From the NCBI GenBank assembly GCA_965206125.1, contig CBDBIN010000037.1:62001-126000 (forward strand): DNA of 64,000 bases, read 5' to 3'. A program made the translations under genes and the position numbers. Below the pieces are notes generated by a model. It searched no databases and was not told the DNA's origin. It saw nothing but the letters and a program-made list of their open reading frames with translations. Of this stretch, positions 48,787 through 58,109 are shown in pieces; position 1 is the first letter of the stretch, and each line of letters begins with the position of its first letter. The DNA comes from CAXWPM01 sp965206125. GTDB lineage: Bacteria; Acidobacteriota; Terriglobia; 20CM-2-55-15.

Positions 48787-51630
48787 ATGCGCAGGTTCTA
48801 TCTGGCCGCTACTCTGACGGCAACCCTGGGCGTCGGTTGTCAGCCGGCATCGACGTCCAACGACACTTCGTTCTCGATCGATTTCGAAAAGTACACGCTC
48901 GCCAACGGCCTGGAGGTCGTGCTGCATGTTGACCGTTCGGACCCGATCGTGGCGGTCGCAATGACATACCACGTCGGTTCGGCCCGAGAGCTTCCGGGCA
49001 AGACCGGTTTCGCGCATTTGTTCGAACATCTGCTCTTTCTCGAATCGGAAAACCTCGGCCGCGGCGGCCTCGACATTCTGATCAACAACGTCGGAGGCAC
49101 GCTGAACGGTTCGACAAGTCGTGACCGGACCAACTACTACCAGGTTGTCCCACGCGACGCACTCGAGAAGATCCTCTGGGCAGAAGCGGACAAGATGGGC
49201 TTCTTCATCAACACCGTCACCGAAGAGGTCGTCGCCAAGGAAAAGCAGGTCGTCAAGAATGAGAAGCGCCAGGGCGTGGACAACAACCCTTACGGACACA
49301 CAAATTACGTCATCAGTCGCAACTTGTACCCCGAATCCCATCCCTACAACTGGCAAGTCATCGGTTCGCTCGAAGATCTGGACAGCGCGACCCTCGCCGA
49401 CGTCCGTGAGTTCTACGAAACATGGTATGCGCCAAACAACGCGACTTTGGCCCTTGCGGGCGACTTCGATATCGATCAGGCGAATGAGTGGGTCGAAAAG
49501 TACTTCGGGGAGATCGAGCCTTCCTTGATGCCCGCCGCTCCCGACGTTCCTGAGGTTGCCCTGAACGAGTCGAAACTACTCTTCCACGAGGACAACTACG
49601 CTCGCGTTCCCGCTTTGACCGTCGCATGGCCAACGGTGGAGCAGTACCATCCGGACTCATACCCCCTCGAGGTTCTCTCCGATCTGCTGTCGGACGGCAA
49701 GAAGGCGCCGTTCTATAAGGTGCTCGTGGAGGAGGAACGGCTCGCACCATCGGTGAACTTGTCGAGTTCGGGTTCCGAACTCGCCGGCCGGTTCACGGTA
49801 TCGGTGAGAGGATTCCAGGGGACCAACCTCACTGAAATACTTGAAGCGACCGAAGCGGCATTCGCGCGATTCGAGTCGGAAGGGTTCACTGAAGCGGACC
49901 TCGCCCGGGTCAAGGCAGGCGCTGAAACATCCTTTTACAACGGCATCGGCAGCGTCCTTGGCAAAGCGTTCGAGATGGCTCAGTACAACATCTTTGCGGG
50001 CTCGCCGGGGTACATCGAAGAGGACATCGCACGGCTGCTTGCGGTCACGTCCGAAGACGTGATGCGCGTCTACAACACCTATATCAAAGGCAGGATGTTT
50101 GTCGCCACGAGCTTCGTCCCACGGGGTGAGGCCGCACTCGCTGTCACGGGCTCGGTCGAGGCCGAGGTCGTCGAGGAGCCGATCGTCGTAGGTCGTGAGG
50201 CCGAGGTGATCCTGCCTCCCAAGGGCGATATCCCGATGACCGCGTCGGCATTCGATCGAACTATCGAACCACCCTTCGGTGAGGCCGCTTCACTGCCGAT
50301 TCCTGAAGTCTGGACCGACTCACTGGCGAATGGGTTGGAGGTCTACGGAATCGAGAACCAAGAGCTGCCACTGGTCCGGCTGACGATTCAACTCAATGGG
50401 GGGCTCCTGCTCGACTCACCGGACAAGGTTGGAGTGGCCTCTCTCATGGCAGGCTTGATGACCGAAGGGACGGCCAATCGAACGCCCGAAGAGCTCGAGG
50501 AAGCCATCGATTCGCTCGGTGCTTCGATAAACGTATCCGCAGGCCGCGAGACCCTGACGATCTCGGCCAACACGCTAAGGCGAAACTATGCTCAGACAAT
50601 GGCGCTGGTTGAGGAGATCCTGCTGGAACCCCGCTGGGACGCCGACGAGTTCGAACTGGCACGCCAACGCACGACCAACACGTTGCGGCAGCAGCAAGCC
50701 AATCCGAATTCCATCGCCGCAAATGCCTATAACCGGCTGCTCTATGGGCCCGACCACATCCTTTCTAACAATACGCGCGGCTCCATCGAGTCGGTCGAAT
50801 CCATTTCCATCGACGATCTGAAGAGCTACTACGTCCGCAACGTGTCGCCCACCCTGGGAAGGGTGCATGTCGTCGGGGACATCGGCCGCGAGGAAGTCAC
50901 GAGGTCGCTCGCCGGAATCGTCGAACGATGGAAGGCCAGGGACGTTGAATTTCCCAGCTACACACTGCCTCCGGCCCCGGAGAGATCGCGAATCTACTTC
51001 ATCGACGTTCCGGACGCCAGCCAGTCCGTCATCCGTATCGGCGCTCTTGCGCTCGCAGTCACCGATCCCGACTACTATCCGGCGACGGTCATGAATTTCC
51101 GGCTGGGCGGTGGCGGGTTTGCATCCCAAATACTTCAGGTTCTTCGGGAACAGAAGGGATACACCTACGGTGCGGCGGCGTTCTTTTCCGGAACTGACCT
51201 GCCCGGCCCCTTCACGATTGCGACTGGCGTTCGGTCCAACGTCACGCTCGAATCGATCGAGAGCATCAAGGGCATCCTTGAAGCGTACGGTGAGGGGTTC
51301 GACGATGCCGACCTGGAAGCGACGACCAGCTACCTGCTCCGCGCCAACGCCCGGGCCTTCGAGACGCCCAACGCCAAGATCAACATGCTGCAGAATATCA
51401 GCGCGTACGGTCTACCCCATGACTACGTCGTCGAGCGGGAGCAGATTGTCCGCGAGATGACCGGGGAACGGGTTCGGGAACTCGCAAGCCGATATGCCGA
51501 CGCCTCCCGAATGATCTACCTTGTCGTCGGTGATGCACGAACACAGTTGGGGCGGCTCAACTCCCTGGGCCTGGGAGGGCCGATCGCGATCGATCGTGAT
51601 GCCAACCCCCTCGGTGCGACCCGGCAGTAG
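48787..51630 (+). CDS. Two-domain M16 family zinc peptidase, lipoprotein (paralogue)
   Basis: ATG 48787 gives 947 residues with lipobox GVGC; GGGGGAT precedes it. The zinc motif HxxEH is at residues 77-81 (HLFEH), and the Glu ligand lies in 'VVAKEKQVVKNEKRQGVDN'. The second half has 'GYTYGAAAFFSG' and no zinc motif. It matches the protein at 7554-10388 almost block by block, from 'IDFEKYTLANGLEVVLH' to the 'MIYLVVGDARTQLGRL' end, so the two arose by duplication. A TATACT -10-like box lies at 48752. Confidence 0.92.
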   Translation: MRRFYLAATLTATLGVGCQPASTSNDTSFSIDFEKYTLANGLEVVLHVDRSDPIVAVAMTYHVGSARELPGKTGFAHLFEHLLFLESENLGRGGLDILINNVGGTLNGSTSRDRTNYYQVVPRDALEKILWAEADKMGFFINTVTEEVVAKEKQVVKNEKRQGVDNNPYGHTNYVISRNLYPESHPYNWQVIGSLEDLDSATLADVREFYETWYAPNNATLALAGDFDIDQANEWVEKYFGEIEPSLMPAAPDVPEVALNESKLLFHEDNYARVPALTVAWPTVEQYHPDSYPLEVLSDLLSDGKKAPFYKVLVEEERLAPSVNLSSSGSELAGRFTVSVRGFQGTNLTEILEATEAAFARFESEGFTEADLARVKAGAETSFYNGIGSVLGKAFEMAQYNIFAGSPGYIEEDIARLLAVTSEDVMRVYNTYIKGRMFVATSFVPRGEAALAVTGSVEAEVVEEPIVVGREAEVILPPKGDIPMTASAFDRTIEPPFGEAASLPIPEVWTDSLANGLEVYGIENQELPLVRLTIQLNGGLLLDSPDKVGVASLMAGLMTEGTANRTPEELEEAIDSLGASINVSAGRETLTISANTLRRNYAQTMALVEEILLEPRWDADEFELARQRTTNTLRQQQANPNSIAANAYNRLLYGPDHILSNNTRGSIESVESISIDDLKSYYVRNVSPTLGRVHVVGDIGREEVTRSLAGIVERWKARDVEFPSYTLPPAPERSRIYFIDVPDASQSVIRIGALALAVTDPDYYPATVMNFRLGGGGFASQILQVLREQKGYTYGAAAFFSGTDLPGPFTIATGVRSNVTLESIESIKGILEAYGEGFDDADLEATTSYLLRANARAFETPNAKINMLQNISAYGLPHDYVVEREQIVREMTGERVRELASRYADASRMIYLVVGDARTQLGRLNSLGLGGPIAIDRDANPLGATRQ

Positions 51631-51644
51631 GATCACCCGTGGTA

Positions 51645-54351
51645 TCAGTCGTGCCGAAGCGCCACGAGCGGGTCGACACGGGTGGCTCGACCTGCCGGCA
51701 CGCGGCATGCGACGAAAGCAACGGCGAGGAGCAGGGCGCTGATCGTGGCGTAGACCAGCGTGTCGGTGGCCACGACACCGTACAGCAAGGACTCGAGGAA
51801 CCGCGTGGCGATCAGCGCGCCGATCAGACCGGCCACAATCCCTCCCATCGCAAGCACCATCCCTTCCCTGAGGATGTGTCCCAGAACTTCGCCGCGGCCC
51901 GCACCAAGAGCCATTCTAATTCCGATCTCGTGTGTCCGCTGGCTGACGGAATATGACAGTACTCCGTAGATGCCAATGGCCGCCAACAGCATCGCTATCA
52001 GCGCAAAGCCACCTAGTAACAGGGTCACGAGACGATCGCCGGCTACCGACCCAGCGACCACGTCATCGAGCACCCGCACGCGGGAGACAGGCTGGTTGGG
52101 ATCTATTTCGTAGACAATGCTCCGAACGCTCGACCCCAACGAAGACGGATCGATGGACGACCGAACCACGACCGAGAAGCTGGATATCGATCGCTGGGCC
52201 GAGGAAACGTAGATTGTCGGCTCGGGCTCGAGTCCAAGGGACAACTCTCGAACGCTCCCTACGACACCGACGACTTCCTGAAGACCGTCCATCGACCAAT
52301 CGAATCCGACACGTTTGCCGATCGGGTCCTCCCCTTGAAACACCGCCTCGGCCAGTGCTTCGTCAATGATGGCTACGGCTGGGGAGTCTGCTGTGTCCGC
52401 TACGGTGAAGTTGCGCCCCTGCAGCAACGGGATGCCCATCGCCTCGAAGTAGTGCTCGTCGGCTATGCGTTTGTGCGCCACCGGCCGGGCCTGCTGATCC
52501 CAGCCGTCTACCGTGATGTCCCCGTTCGTGTCGTTCCCGTCCAGGGGAAGATCGCTTCCGATGCCTACGGCTTCGACGCCGGGTAACCCAACGAGCCGCT
52601 CAACTAAAGAGCGTGAAAAGCGGAGCCTCTCCTGGGCGTCCGTATACCGACTGCCGATGCTGAGGTCGACACTCACCGTTCGCTCGGCATCAAATCCCTT
52701 GTCTTCGTCGAGCAGCGTGAAGAAGCTGCGAACCAGCAACCCGGCGCCTATCAGAAGGACGAGGGAGAGCGCCACTTCGGTCACGACGAGCGCCCCTCGC
52801 AGCCTTCTCGAGCCGCTCACCGCGCCGGTCGCGCGACCGCCGTCACGCAGCGAATCACCCAGAGCCGCACGCGAACCGAACATAGCGGGCACGGAACCAA
52901 AAAGCATCCCGGTAGCCACCGAGACACCCAGTGCAAAGAGCAGCACTGGGACGTCGATAGAGACTTCGTTCATCAGCGGCAGCCATTCACCGTCGAGAGC
53001 CCCAACGATCCGAATGCCCCAATAGGCCAGAGCCAGACCCGCCAGCCCACTCCCGAGAGCCAGCAGGCCGCTTTCGGTCAGATGTTGGCGGATAAGCCGT
53101 CCGCGGCTCGCGCCGATCGCGGCACGGATCGCGCTATCCCGGTGTGATGCGTTCGCACGCGTGAGCAGGAGGTTGGCAACGTTGGCGCAAGAAATCAGCA
53201 GCAGGCATGCCACAGCCCCCAGCAGCACGAGAACCGTGGAATCGCGATCGCCCACGACGAACTCTTCGAATGCATGAACCGAGATTGAAATAGGTAGTTA
53301 TGCCGTCGTCGATAAGCTGTTGGCCGAGCTGGCTGATCTCCCCGCGCGCTGCTTCGAGCGTCACACCGTCTTCGAGTCGGCCTACTACGCGTAGAAAGTG
53401 CGCCCCCCGCGAAACATCGTCATCGAGACCCAGCGGAAAAACCAGGTCGCGCACACGACCACGACTCAGGTCCGCGGGCATCACTCCCCGATACGAGTCT
53501 GGCAGAACCCCGATGATTGCCGTGGGACGGTTGCGCAACGTGACCGTCCTGCCGACAACGGCTGGATCCTCATCGAACTTTCGTCGCCACAGGCCGTGAC
53601 TGATAAGCACGACGTCGTCTTTGCCTGGAATCTCTTCGTCCGCGGTAAAGGCGCGCCCCAGGATGGGTTCGATCCCCAGCGTGGGCAACAAGTTGGCGGT
53701 CGCACGGATGCCCCAGAGTTCTTCGGCCAGGCCCTCACCGGTGAGGCTTGCACTGTCATTGAAATAAGTTGCGAGCCCCGCGAATGCCCTTGAGTTCTCA
53801 TCCCAGTCACGGTACTCGGGGAGGGAGGCCGGGGCATCGAACTCGCCCTGCCCGTCGCGAAGCATGACGAGACGATCCGACTGCTCAAACGGGACCGGGT
53901 TCAGAATCGCGCTGAAAACGCTGAACACGGTGGTCGTCGAGCCAATTCCGAGGGCAAGGGCCGCCACGGCGACCGCCGTGAACGTCCGCTCTCTGGCAAA
54001 CGTGCGAAAAGCTTGACGTATGTCGTACAGGAATTCACCAAACACCATCCACCGTCCTTTCTCAAAAACTTGATCGTTGAGCGGCGTAGAGCCGCGGAGA
54101 ATAGTCGAACCGAGGGGACGCTCCGCCCTGCTGAGGTCGCCCGCCAGTTTGTGCCAGCGGGGAACCTCGGAACACACGATAGCTTCAGCTCGTTCTGGAT
54201 CGATTCCGCCCGAGAGGAGGGCCGAGTAGTAGTCCTCCATGTGATGAGCCAGTTCCTCTTCGATCTCGGTAACGCGCTCCGGAGTCAGGGACAGGCGGGG
54301 CAGATTCTCTCGGACGTAGCGCTGCCAGTTGGGACGTTGAGAGGCGGACAT
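51645..54351 (-). pseudogene. MacB-like duplicated permease (ADOP type), interrupted by a frameshift
   Basis: The reading starts at ATG 54351, two bases after the PadR gene. The first 350 residues contain an N-terminal helical extension, a membrane segment ('TFTAVAVAALALGIGSTTTVFSVFSA') and a MacB periplasmic domain, ending at 'QLIDDGITTYFNLG'. At about 53285 the homology shifts frame: the other frame reads 'VHAFEEFVVGDRDSTVLVLLGAVACLLLISCANVANLLL', through a second MacB/FtsX half to 51645. A one-base insertion or two-base deletion explains it. Intact ADOP permeases have about 800-900 residues with two FtsX halves; they lack an ATPase gene nearby, as here. It could be a decayed gene or a sequencing error. 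Confidence 0.85.
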
Positions 54352-54353
54352 GA

Positions 54354-54677
54354 CTACACCCCAGCAACCTGTCCGACGGCGGTGATGAATTCCTTCCAGT
54401 TGCTGCGCTGTTCCGCGAGGACCTTGCGACCGCTGGCTGTGAGGCGATAGTAGCGCCGGCGCCGCTGTCCCCGTTTCTCGACCCACCGGCCTTCCAGCCA
54501 CCCTCTCCTGTCGAGCCGGTATAGGAGTGGATAGAGCGAAGCGATGTGGTAGCGGAGGACCCCGTTGGATCGCTCCTCTATTAACTGGCCGATTTCGTAG
54601 CCATGCCGGGGAGCGTCCTCCAGCAGAGCCAGAATCAGCAGTTCGGTACTTCCCTTCTTGATCTCACGGTCAATCAT
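54354..54677 (-). CDS. PadR-family transcriptional regulator
   Basis: The 107-residue protein has the PadR winged helix: 'KGSTELLILALLEDAPRHGYEIGQLIEERSNG', 'ASLYPLLYRLDRRGWLEGRW' and 'RRRYYRLTASGRKVLAEQ'. AAGGAG lies five bases before the ATG. PadR genes commonly precede ADOP permease genes and repress the pair. A palindromic sequence sits in its promoter. Confidence 0.92.
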   Translation of the reverse strand: MIDREIKKGSTELLILALLEDAPRHGYEIGQLIEERSNGVLRYHIASLYPLLYRLDRRGWLEGRWVEKRGQRRRRYYRLTASGRKVLAEQRSNWKEFITAVGQVAGV

Positions 54678-54712
54678 CTGGTCTCCTTGCTACTCTGTCA
54701 TCGCCATATGTG

Positions 54713-54747
54713 TTTATACCATATATGGAGGCCCCGTATAATGTCAA
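54713..54747 (-). promoter_or_regulatory. padR promoter with palindromic operator candidate
   Basis: On the minus strand TTGACA (54747-54742) and TATGGT (54723-54718) are 18 bases apart. The palindrome CCATATATGG (54719-54728) overlaps the -10 box, and a second CCATAT occurs at 54703-54708, so a repressor site is likely. On the other strand TATAAT (54737-54742) could serve the carbonic anhydrase side. Confidence 0.5.
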
Positions 54748-54825
54748 CACGGCTTGTATTACACTCCCCAGATGACGCCTCCGAGGTTCGCCGACCCGAC
54801 GTTTGAGGAGATGAACGCGGAATGA
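54748..54825 (+). other. Duplicated 5' end of the PLP-enzyme gene forming a 17-codon upstream ORF
   Basis: The block from 54748 to about 54813 matches 55469-55533 (upstream of and into the PLP-enzyme gene) at roughly 80% identity, with an unbroken run CTTGTATTACACTCCCC. The copied ATG at 54772 opens a short frame MTPPRFADPTFEEMNAE, whose TGA (54823-54825) overlaps the carbonic anhydrase ATG (54822). Many differences from the full gene (for example TTT/TTC, GAG/GAA) are synonymous. It could be a coupled leader peptide or the stump of a paralogue. Confidence 0.65.
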
Positions 54826-55439
54826 TATCGGCACACGATGCCCAGGAGCGCCTCCGGGAGGGGAACCGGAGATTCGTTTCCGGGGGTGGGACCCGCGATA
54901 GGACCGCTGGCCACGCGAGGCGATCTGACAAAGCACAGGAACAAAGGCCCTTTGCTATCGTCCTTGGTTGTTCAGACTCCCGCGTACCCGCGGAGATCGT
55001 GTTCGATCAAGGCCCCGGAGACCTCTTCGTCATCCGAGTCGCGGGCAACATCGTTGCCCCTTCTCAAGTCGGCAGCGTTGAGTTTGCGGCCGCTCGGTTC
55101 GACACCCGACTGGTGGTGGTTCTGGGGCATTCCAGGTGCGGAGCTGTCCTGGCGACGTTGGAAGAACTCCAGCACTCGGCCGAGATCCAATCAAGAAATC
55201 TGCGATCGATCACGGATCGTATCCGACCCTCGATAGAACAGTTCCTGGAAACCGAGATGCGGCACGATCCCGATGCCCTCGTGGACCGCGCCGTTCGCGC
55301 AAACATCAAGGCGTCGGTAGACCACCTGCGTCGTGGCTCTGAGATTCTGGAGCAACTGATCCAGAACGAGGACCTCCGCGTTGTCGGCGCGGAATACTCG
55401 TTGGACACCGGCGAGGTCGAGTTCCTGGATCGCGAATAA
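54822..55439 (+). CDS. Beta-class carbonic anhydrase
   Basis: The 205-residue protein has the zinc ligands and Asp/Arg dyad of beta carbonic anhydrases: 'VLGCSDSRVPAEIVFDQGPGDLFVIRVAGNIV' and 'VVVLGHSRCGAVLATL'. It interconverts CO2 and bicarbonate in the cytoplasm. The ATG overlaps the stop of the short upstream frame, so its translation may be coupled to it. The next gene, a PLP enzyme, starts 55 bases downstream. Confidence 0.92.
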   Translation: MISAHDAQERLREGNRRFVSGGGTRDRTAGHARRSDKAQEQRPFAIVLGCSDSRVPAEIVFDQGPGDLFVIRVAGNIVAPSQVGSVEFAAARFDTRLVVVLGHSRCGAVLATLEELQHSAEIQSRNLRSITDRIRPSIEQFLETEMRHDPDALVDRAVRANIKASVDHLRRGSEILEQLIQNEDLRVVGAEYSLDTGEVEFLDRE

Positions 55440-55494
55440 AACGAGATCGGCCCCCAATGAGTTGGCCGAACCGTGCTTGTATTACACTCCCCCG

Positions 55495-56880
55495 ATGACG
55501 TCTCGAAGATTCTCGGGCCCGACGTTCGAAGAGATGCTCGATCCCGGCCGGATCGATGCCGGAGTCCGGGAAAAGGCTCTCGAGGCTCAAGAGTCCGACC
55601 CTCTCGACCCCGTCAATCTCTATAACATCGGCTGGACCGGTCCGGACGGACGCATCCGGTACGAGGTCCTGCCATCGGAACTGACCCGAGTCGAAGCTCC
55701 CATCGTCGCCCTTCATTCGGTCGACTTCCCCACCGGCTCGCACAAGGTCGGCGCCGCGTACGCGGTGGCAGTGGAAATGGCTTTGAACGGCGACCTCGAT
55801 CCGACCCTGCACACGCTCGTCTGGCCTTCAACGGGCAACTACGGCATCGGAGGCGCCTGGGTTGGCGGCCGGTTGGGGTTCTCCAGCGTCGTGGTTCTTC
55901 CGGAAGGGATGAGTCGGGAGCGCTTCGATCAGATCGAGTCCTATGGCGCTTCGGTCATCAAGACCCCCGGCACCGAGAGCAACGTCAAGGAGGTCTACGA
56001 CAAGGTCCGCGAGCTTCAAACGGACCCCGGCGTGCGGGTCATGAATCAGTTCGAACTGATGGGCAACTATCGGTTCCACTACGCTGTGACGGGAAACACG
56101 GGCATCGCACTGGCGGCGGAACTGGGAAGGAACGGCGTCGGAAATGGCCGGCTCGCGGCGTTCGTGAGCGCGATGGGATCGGCTGGGACGATTGCGGCTG
56201 GCGACCGGCTGAAGCAGGAGTGGGACGATCTGAAGATCGTCGGAGCCGAACCTATCCAGTGCTCAACGCTCTTCAACAACGGCTACGGAGCTCACGAGAT
56301 CCAGGGCATCGGCGACAAGCATGTCACGTGGATTCACCACGTCACGAACATGGATGCGATCGTCTGCGTCGACGACAGCGATTGCTTGAAGGGACTCCAG
56401 CTCCTGACCGCCAAAACCGGCATCGAAGTTCTCTCCCAGCGATGCGGCATCCCGCATGAAAGAACGGCAGCGATGGCCCGCATCTTTGGCATCAGCGGTG
56501 TGGCGAATGTCCTGGCCGCGATCAAGACCGCGAAATTCTACGGATTCGGTTCGAGCCAGCCCATCCTCACGGTGTGCACCGACGCCGTCGACCGGTACGG
56601 GTCCGTGATGTCGGAAATGCCCGACAGGTTCGGGGTGATGGACGATGTGGAGGCGCATCGACGCACGCGCATCTTCGCGGACCAGGCGACGGACTGGATC
56701 AAGGAAGGGACACCCGAAGTCCGCCGCCAGTGGCACAACCTCAAGTACTTCACCTGGGTAGAGCAGCAGGGCAAATCCGTCGAGGATCTTGACGCTCAAC
56801 TCGACGAGGCCTGGTGGCGGGCCGAGCAGGGGAAGGTCGGGGAAATTGACGACCGGATCAGATCAAACCGATCAAGCTGA
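55495..56880 (+). CDS. PLP-dependent enzyme of the tryptophan-synthase-beta/cysteine synthase fold
   Basis: The ATG at 55495 gives 461 residues. Fold type II features are present: the PLP Lys in 'FPTGSHKVGAAYAVAVEM', 'LVWPSTGNYGIGGAWVGGRLG' (substrate loop), and phosphate-binding 'SAMGSAGTIAAGDRLK'. The length exceeds that of cysteine synthase (about 310) because of N- and C-terminal extensions; the C-terminal part ends in a helical region after 'WHNLKYFTWVEQQG'. The substrate is uncertain: threonine synthase-like, cysteine synthase-like or a diaminopropionate lyase-type role are all possible. Its 5' end is duplicated in front of the carbonic anhydrase gene. Confidence 0.82.
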   Translation: MTSRRFSGPTFEEMLDPGRIDAGVREKALEAQESDPLDPVNLYNIGWTGPDGRIRYEVLPSELTRVEAPIVALHSVDFPTGSHKVGAAYAVAVEMALNGDLDPTLHTLVWPSTGNYGIGGAWVGGRLGFSSVVVLPEGMSRERFDQIESYGASVIKTPGTESNVKEVYDKVRELQTDPGVRVMNQFELMGNYRFHYAVTGNTGIALAAELGRNGVGNGRLAAFVSAMGSAGTIAAGDRLKQEWDDLKIVGAEPIQCSTLFNNGYGAHEIQGIGDKHVTWIHHVTNMDAIVCVDDSDCLKGLQLLTAKTGIEVLSQRCGIPHERTAAMARIFGISGVANVLAAIKTAKFYGFGSSQPILTVCTDAVDRYGSVMSEMPDRFGVMDDVEAHRRTRIFADQATDWIKEGTPEVRRQWHNLKYFTWVEQQGKSVEDLDAQLDEAWWRAEQGKVGEIDDRIRSNRSS

Positions 56881-57018
56881 AAAAAGCGTTGTTAACGATG
56901 AGGGCTCACCCCCGTCTCCTAGATAGCGCATGGGTAAGCCGTCCGGATACGCTGTTGCCGGAACCATCAATTTGATGACTCCGGCGACAGGTCACGTGTC
57001 CGGGCGGCGGGCCCTACG

Positions 57019-58026
57019 CTATGCACCTCTCCCGATTGAATCCGACGCATCCCTCAGGAACCGTGCCGTGTCTTCCGGAATCGACGGGTTGATGAACATC
57101 CCCGAACCCATCTCGAACCCGGCCGTGCGTGAGACGTGCGGGACGATCGACATGTACCAATGATAGCTCCGGGGGTCGGTGCGGTCTCCGAATACCGACC
57201 GGATTACAAAGTTGAAATCCGGGCCGAGCAGGCCGATCTCGATCTTGCTGAGAACGGCCTTCAGGTGCTGGGCCAGGTCGGCGAGGTCGCTGTCGGACAG
57301 CCTGCCGAAGTCCGGCGAATGCCGCGTGGGAAACAGCAGCATATGGAACGGCGAGAGCGCGGCGTACGGAATGAAGCTGACGAAGCCTGTGGTCTTGTGG
57401 ACGACGCGTTCTCCGAACTCGCATTCGTCGTCCATGACCGTGCAGAATAGGCACGTCGAGTTCTCGTCGAAGTAACGGACCGCGTCCCAGACCCTCCGAC
57501 GCACGTCGGCAGGCATGATCGGCGTCCCGACGATCTGGATGTGCGGATGCAGAATAGACGTGCCCGACGAACGCCCGTGGTTCTTGAACGGCACCACAAG
57601 CTCGACCCTCGCATCCTTCCCCAATTCGGCATGGCGCCGACGGATCATGGCCAGCACGTCGCATATGCCGCTCGGATCCTGGCGCCAGAGCCAGCGGTTG
57701 TGCTCGGGATGTTCGATGATGACGTCGTGAAATCCGAAACCGGTCATGGATCGGCGCATCGCGGTGCCGGCCTTCCTCTTGTCGATCGAGGGCGATAGGG
57801 CTGGGAACTTGTTCCGAACCAGACGTACGCCCCAGGATGTGCCACGCTCGGTCGAAGCGATGGTTTCAGACTCGGCTTCGTTACCCGGACAGAACGGGCA
57901 GTCGCTCTGTCGTGTCGGCGGGTCGCTGGTGTTGCCTTTGGCGACGAACTCTTCAGGACGGAACGTGCGTTCCTTCGCGATGATCACCCAGTCCCCGGTG
58001 ATTCGATTGAATCGCAGTTCGGACAC
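57019..58026 (-). CDS. galT: Galactose-1-phosphate uridylyltransferase
   Basis: The GTG start at 58026 follows AGAGAGG by six bases and gives 335 residues. The catalytic segment 'GTSILHPHIQIVGTP' (HPHxQ) is preceded by 'FKNHG', and Cys pairs 'DCPFCPGNE' and 'CLFCTVM' could bind zinc. 'SYHWYMSIVPHVSRTAGFEMGSGMFINP' is the typical C-terminal block. It transfers UMP between UDP-glucose and galactose-1-phosphate (or acts on other sugar 1-phosphates). No other Leloir genes are in the window. Confidence 0.92.
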   Translation of the reverse strand: MSELRFNRITGDWVIIAKERTFRPEEFVAKGNTSDPPTRQSDCPFCPGNEAESETIASTERGTSWGVRLVRNKFPALSPSIDKRKAGTAMRRSMTGFGFHDVIIEHPEHNRWLWRQDPSGICDVLAMIRRRHAELGKDARVELVVPFKNHGRSSGTSILHPHIQIVGTPIMPADVRRRVWDAVRYFDENSTCLFCTVMDDECEFGERVVHKTTGFVSFIPYAALSPFHMLLFPTRHSPDFGRLSDSDLADLAQHLKAVLSKIEIGLLGPDFNFVIRSVFGDRTDPRSYHWYMSIVPHVSRTAGFEMGSGMFINPSIPEDTARFLRDASDSIGRGA

Positions 58027-58109
58027 AGATTTCCTCTCTTTTTTCCTAAAATACAGGAATTCTATTTAGTCTGGTGATTGTAGCCTGAGGTCCTACAACC
58101 CCCTCCACT

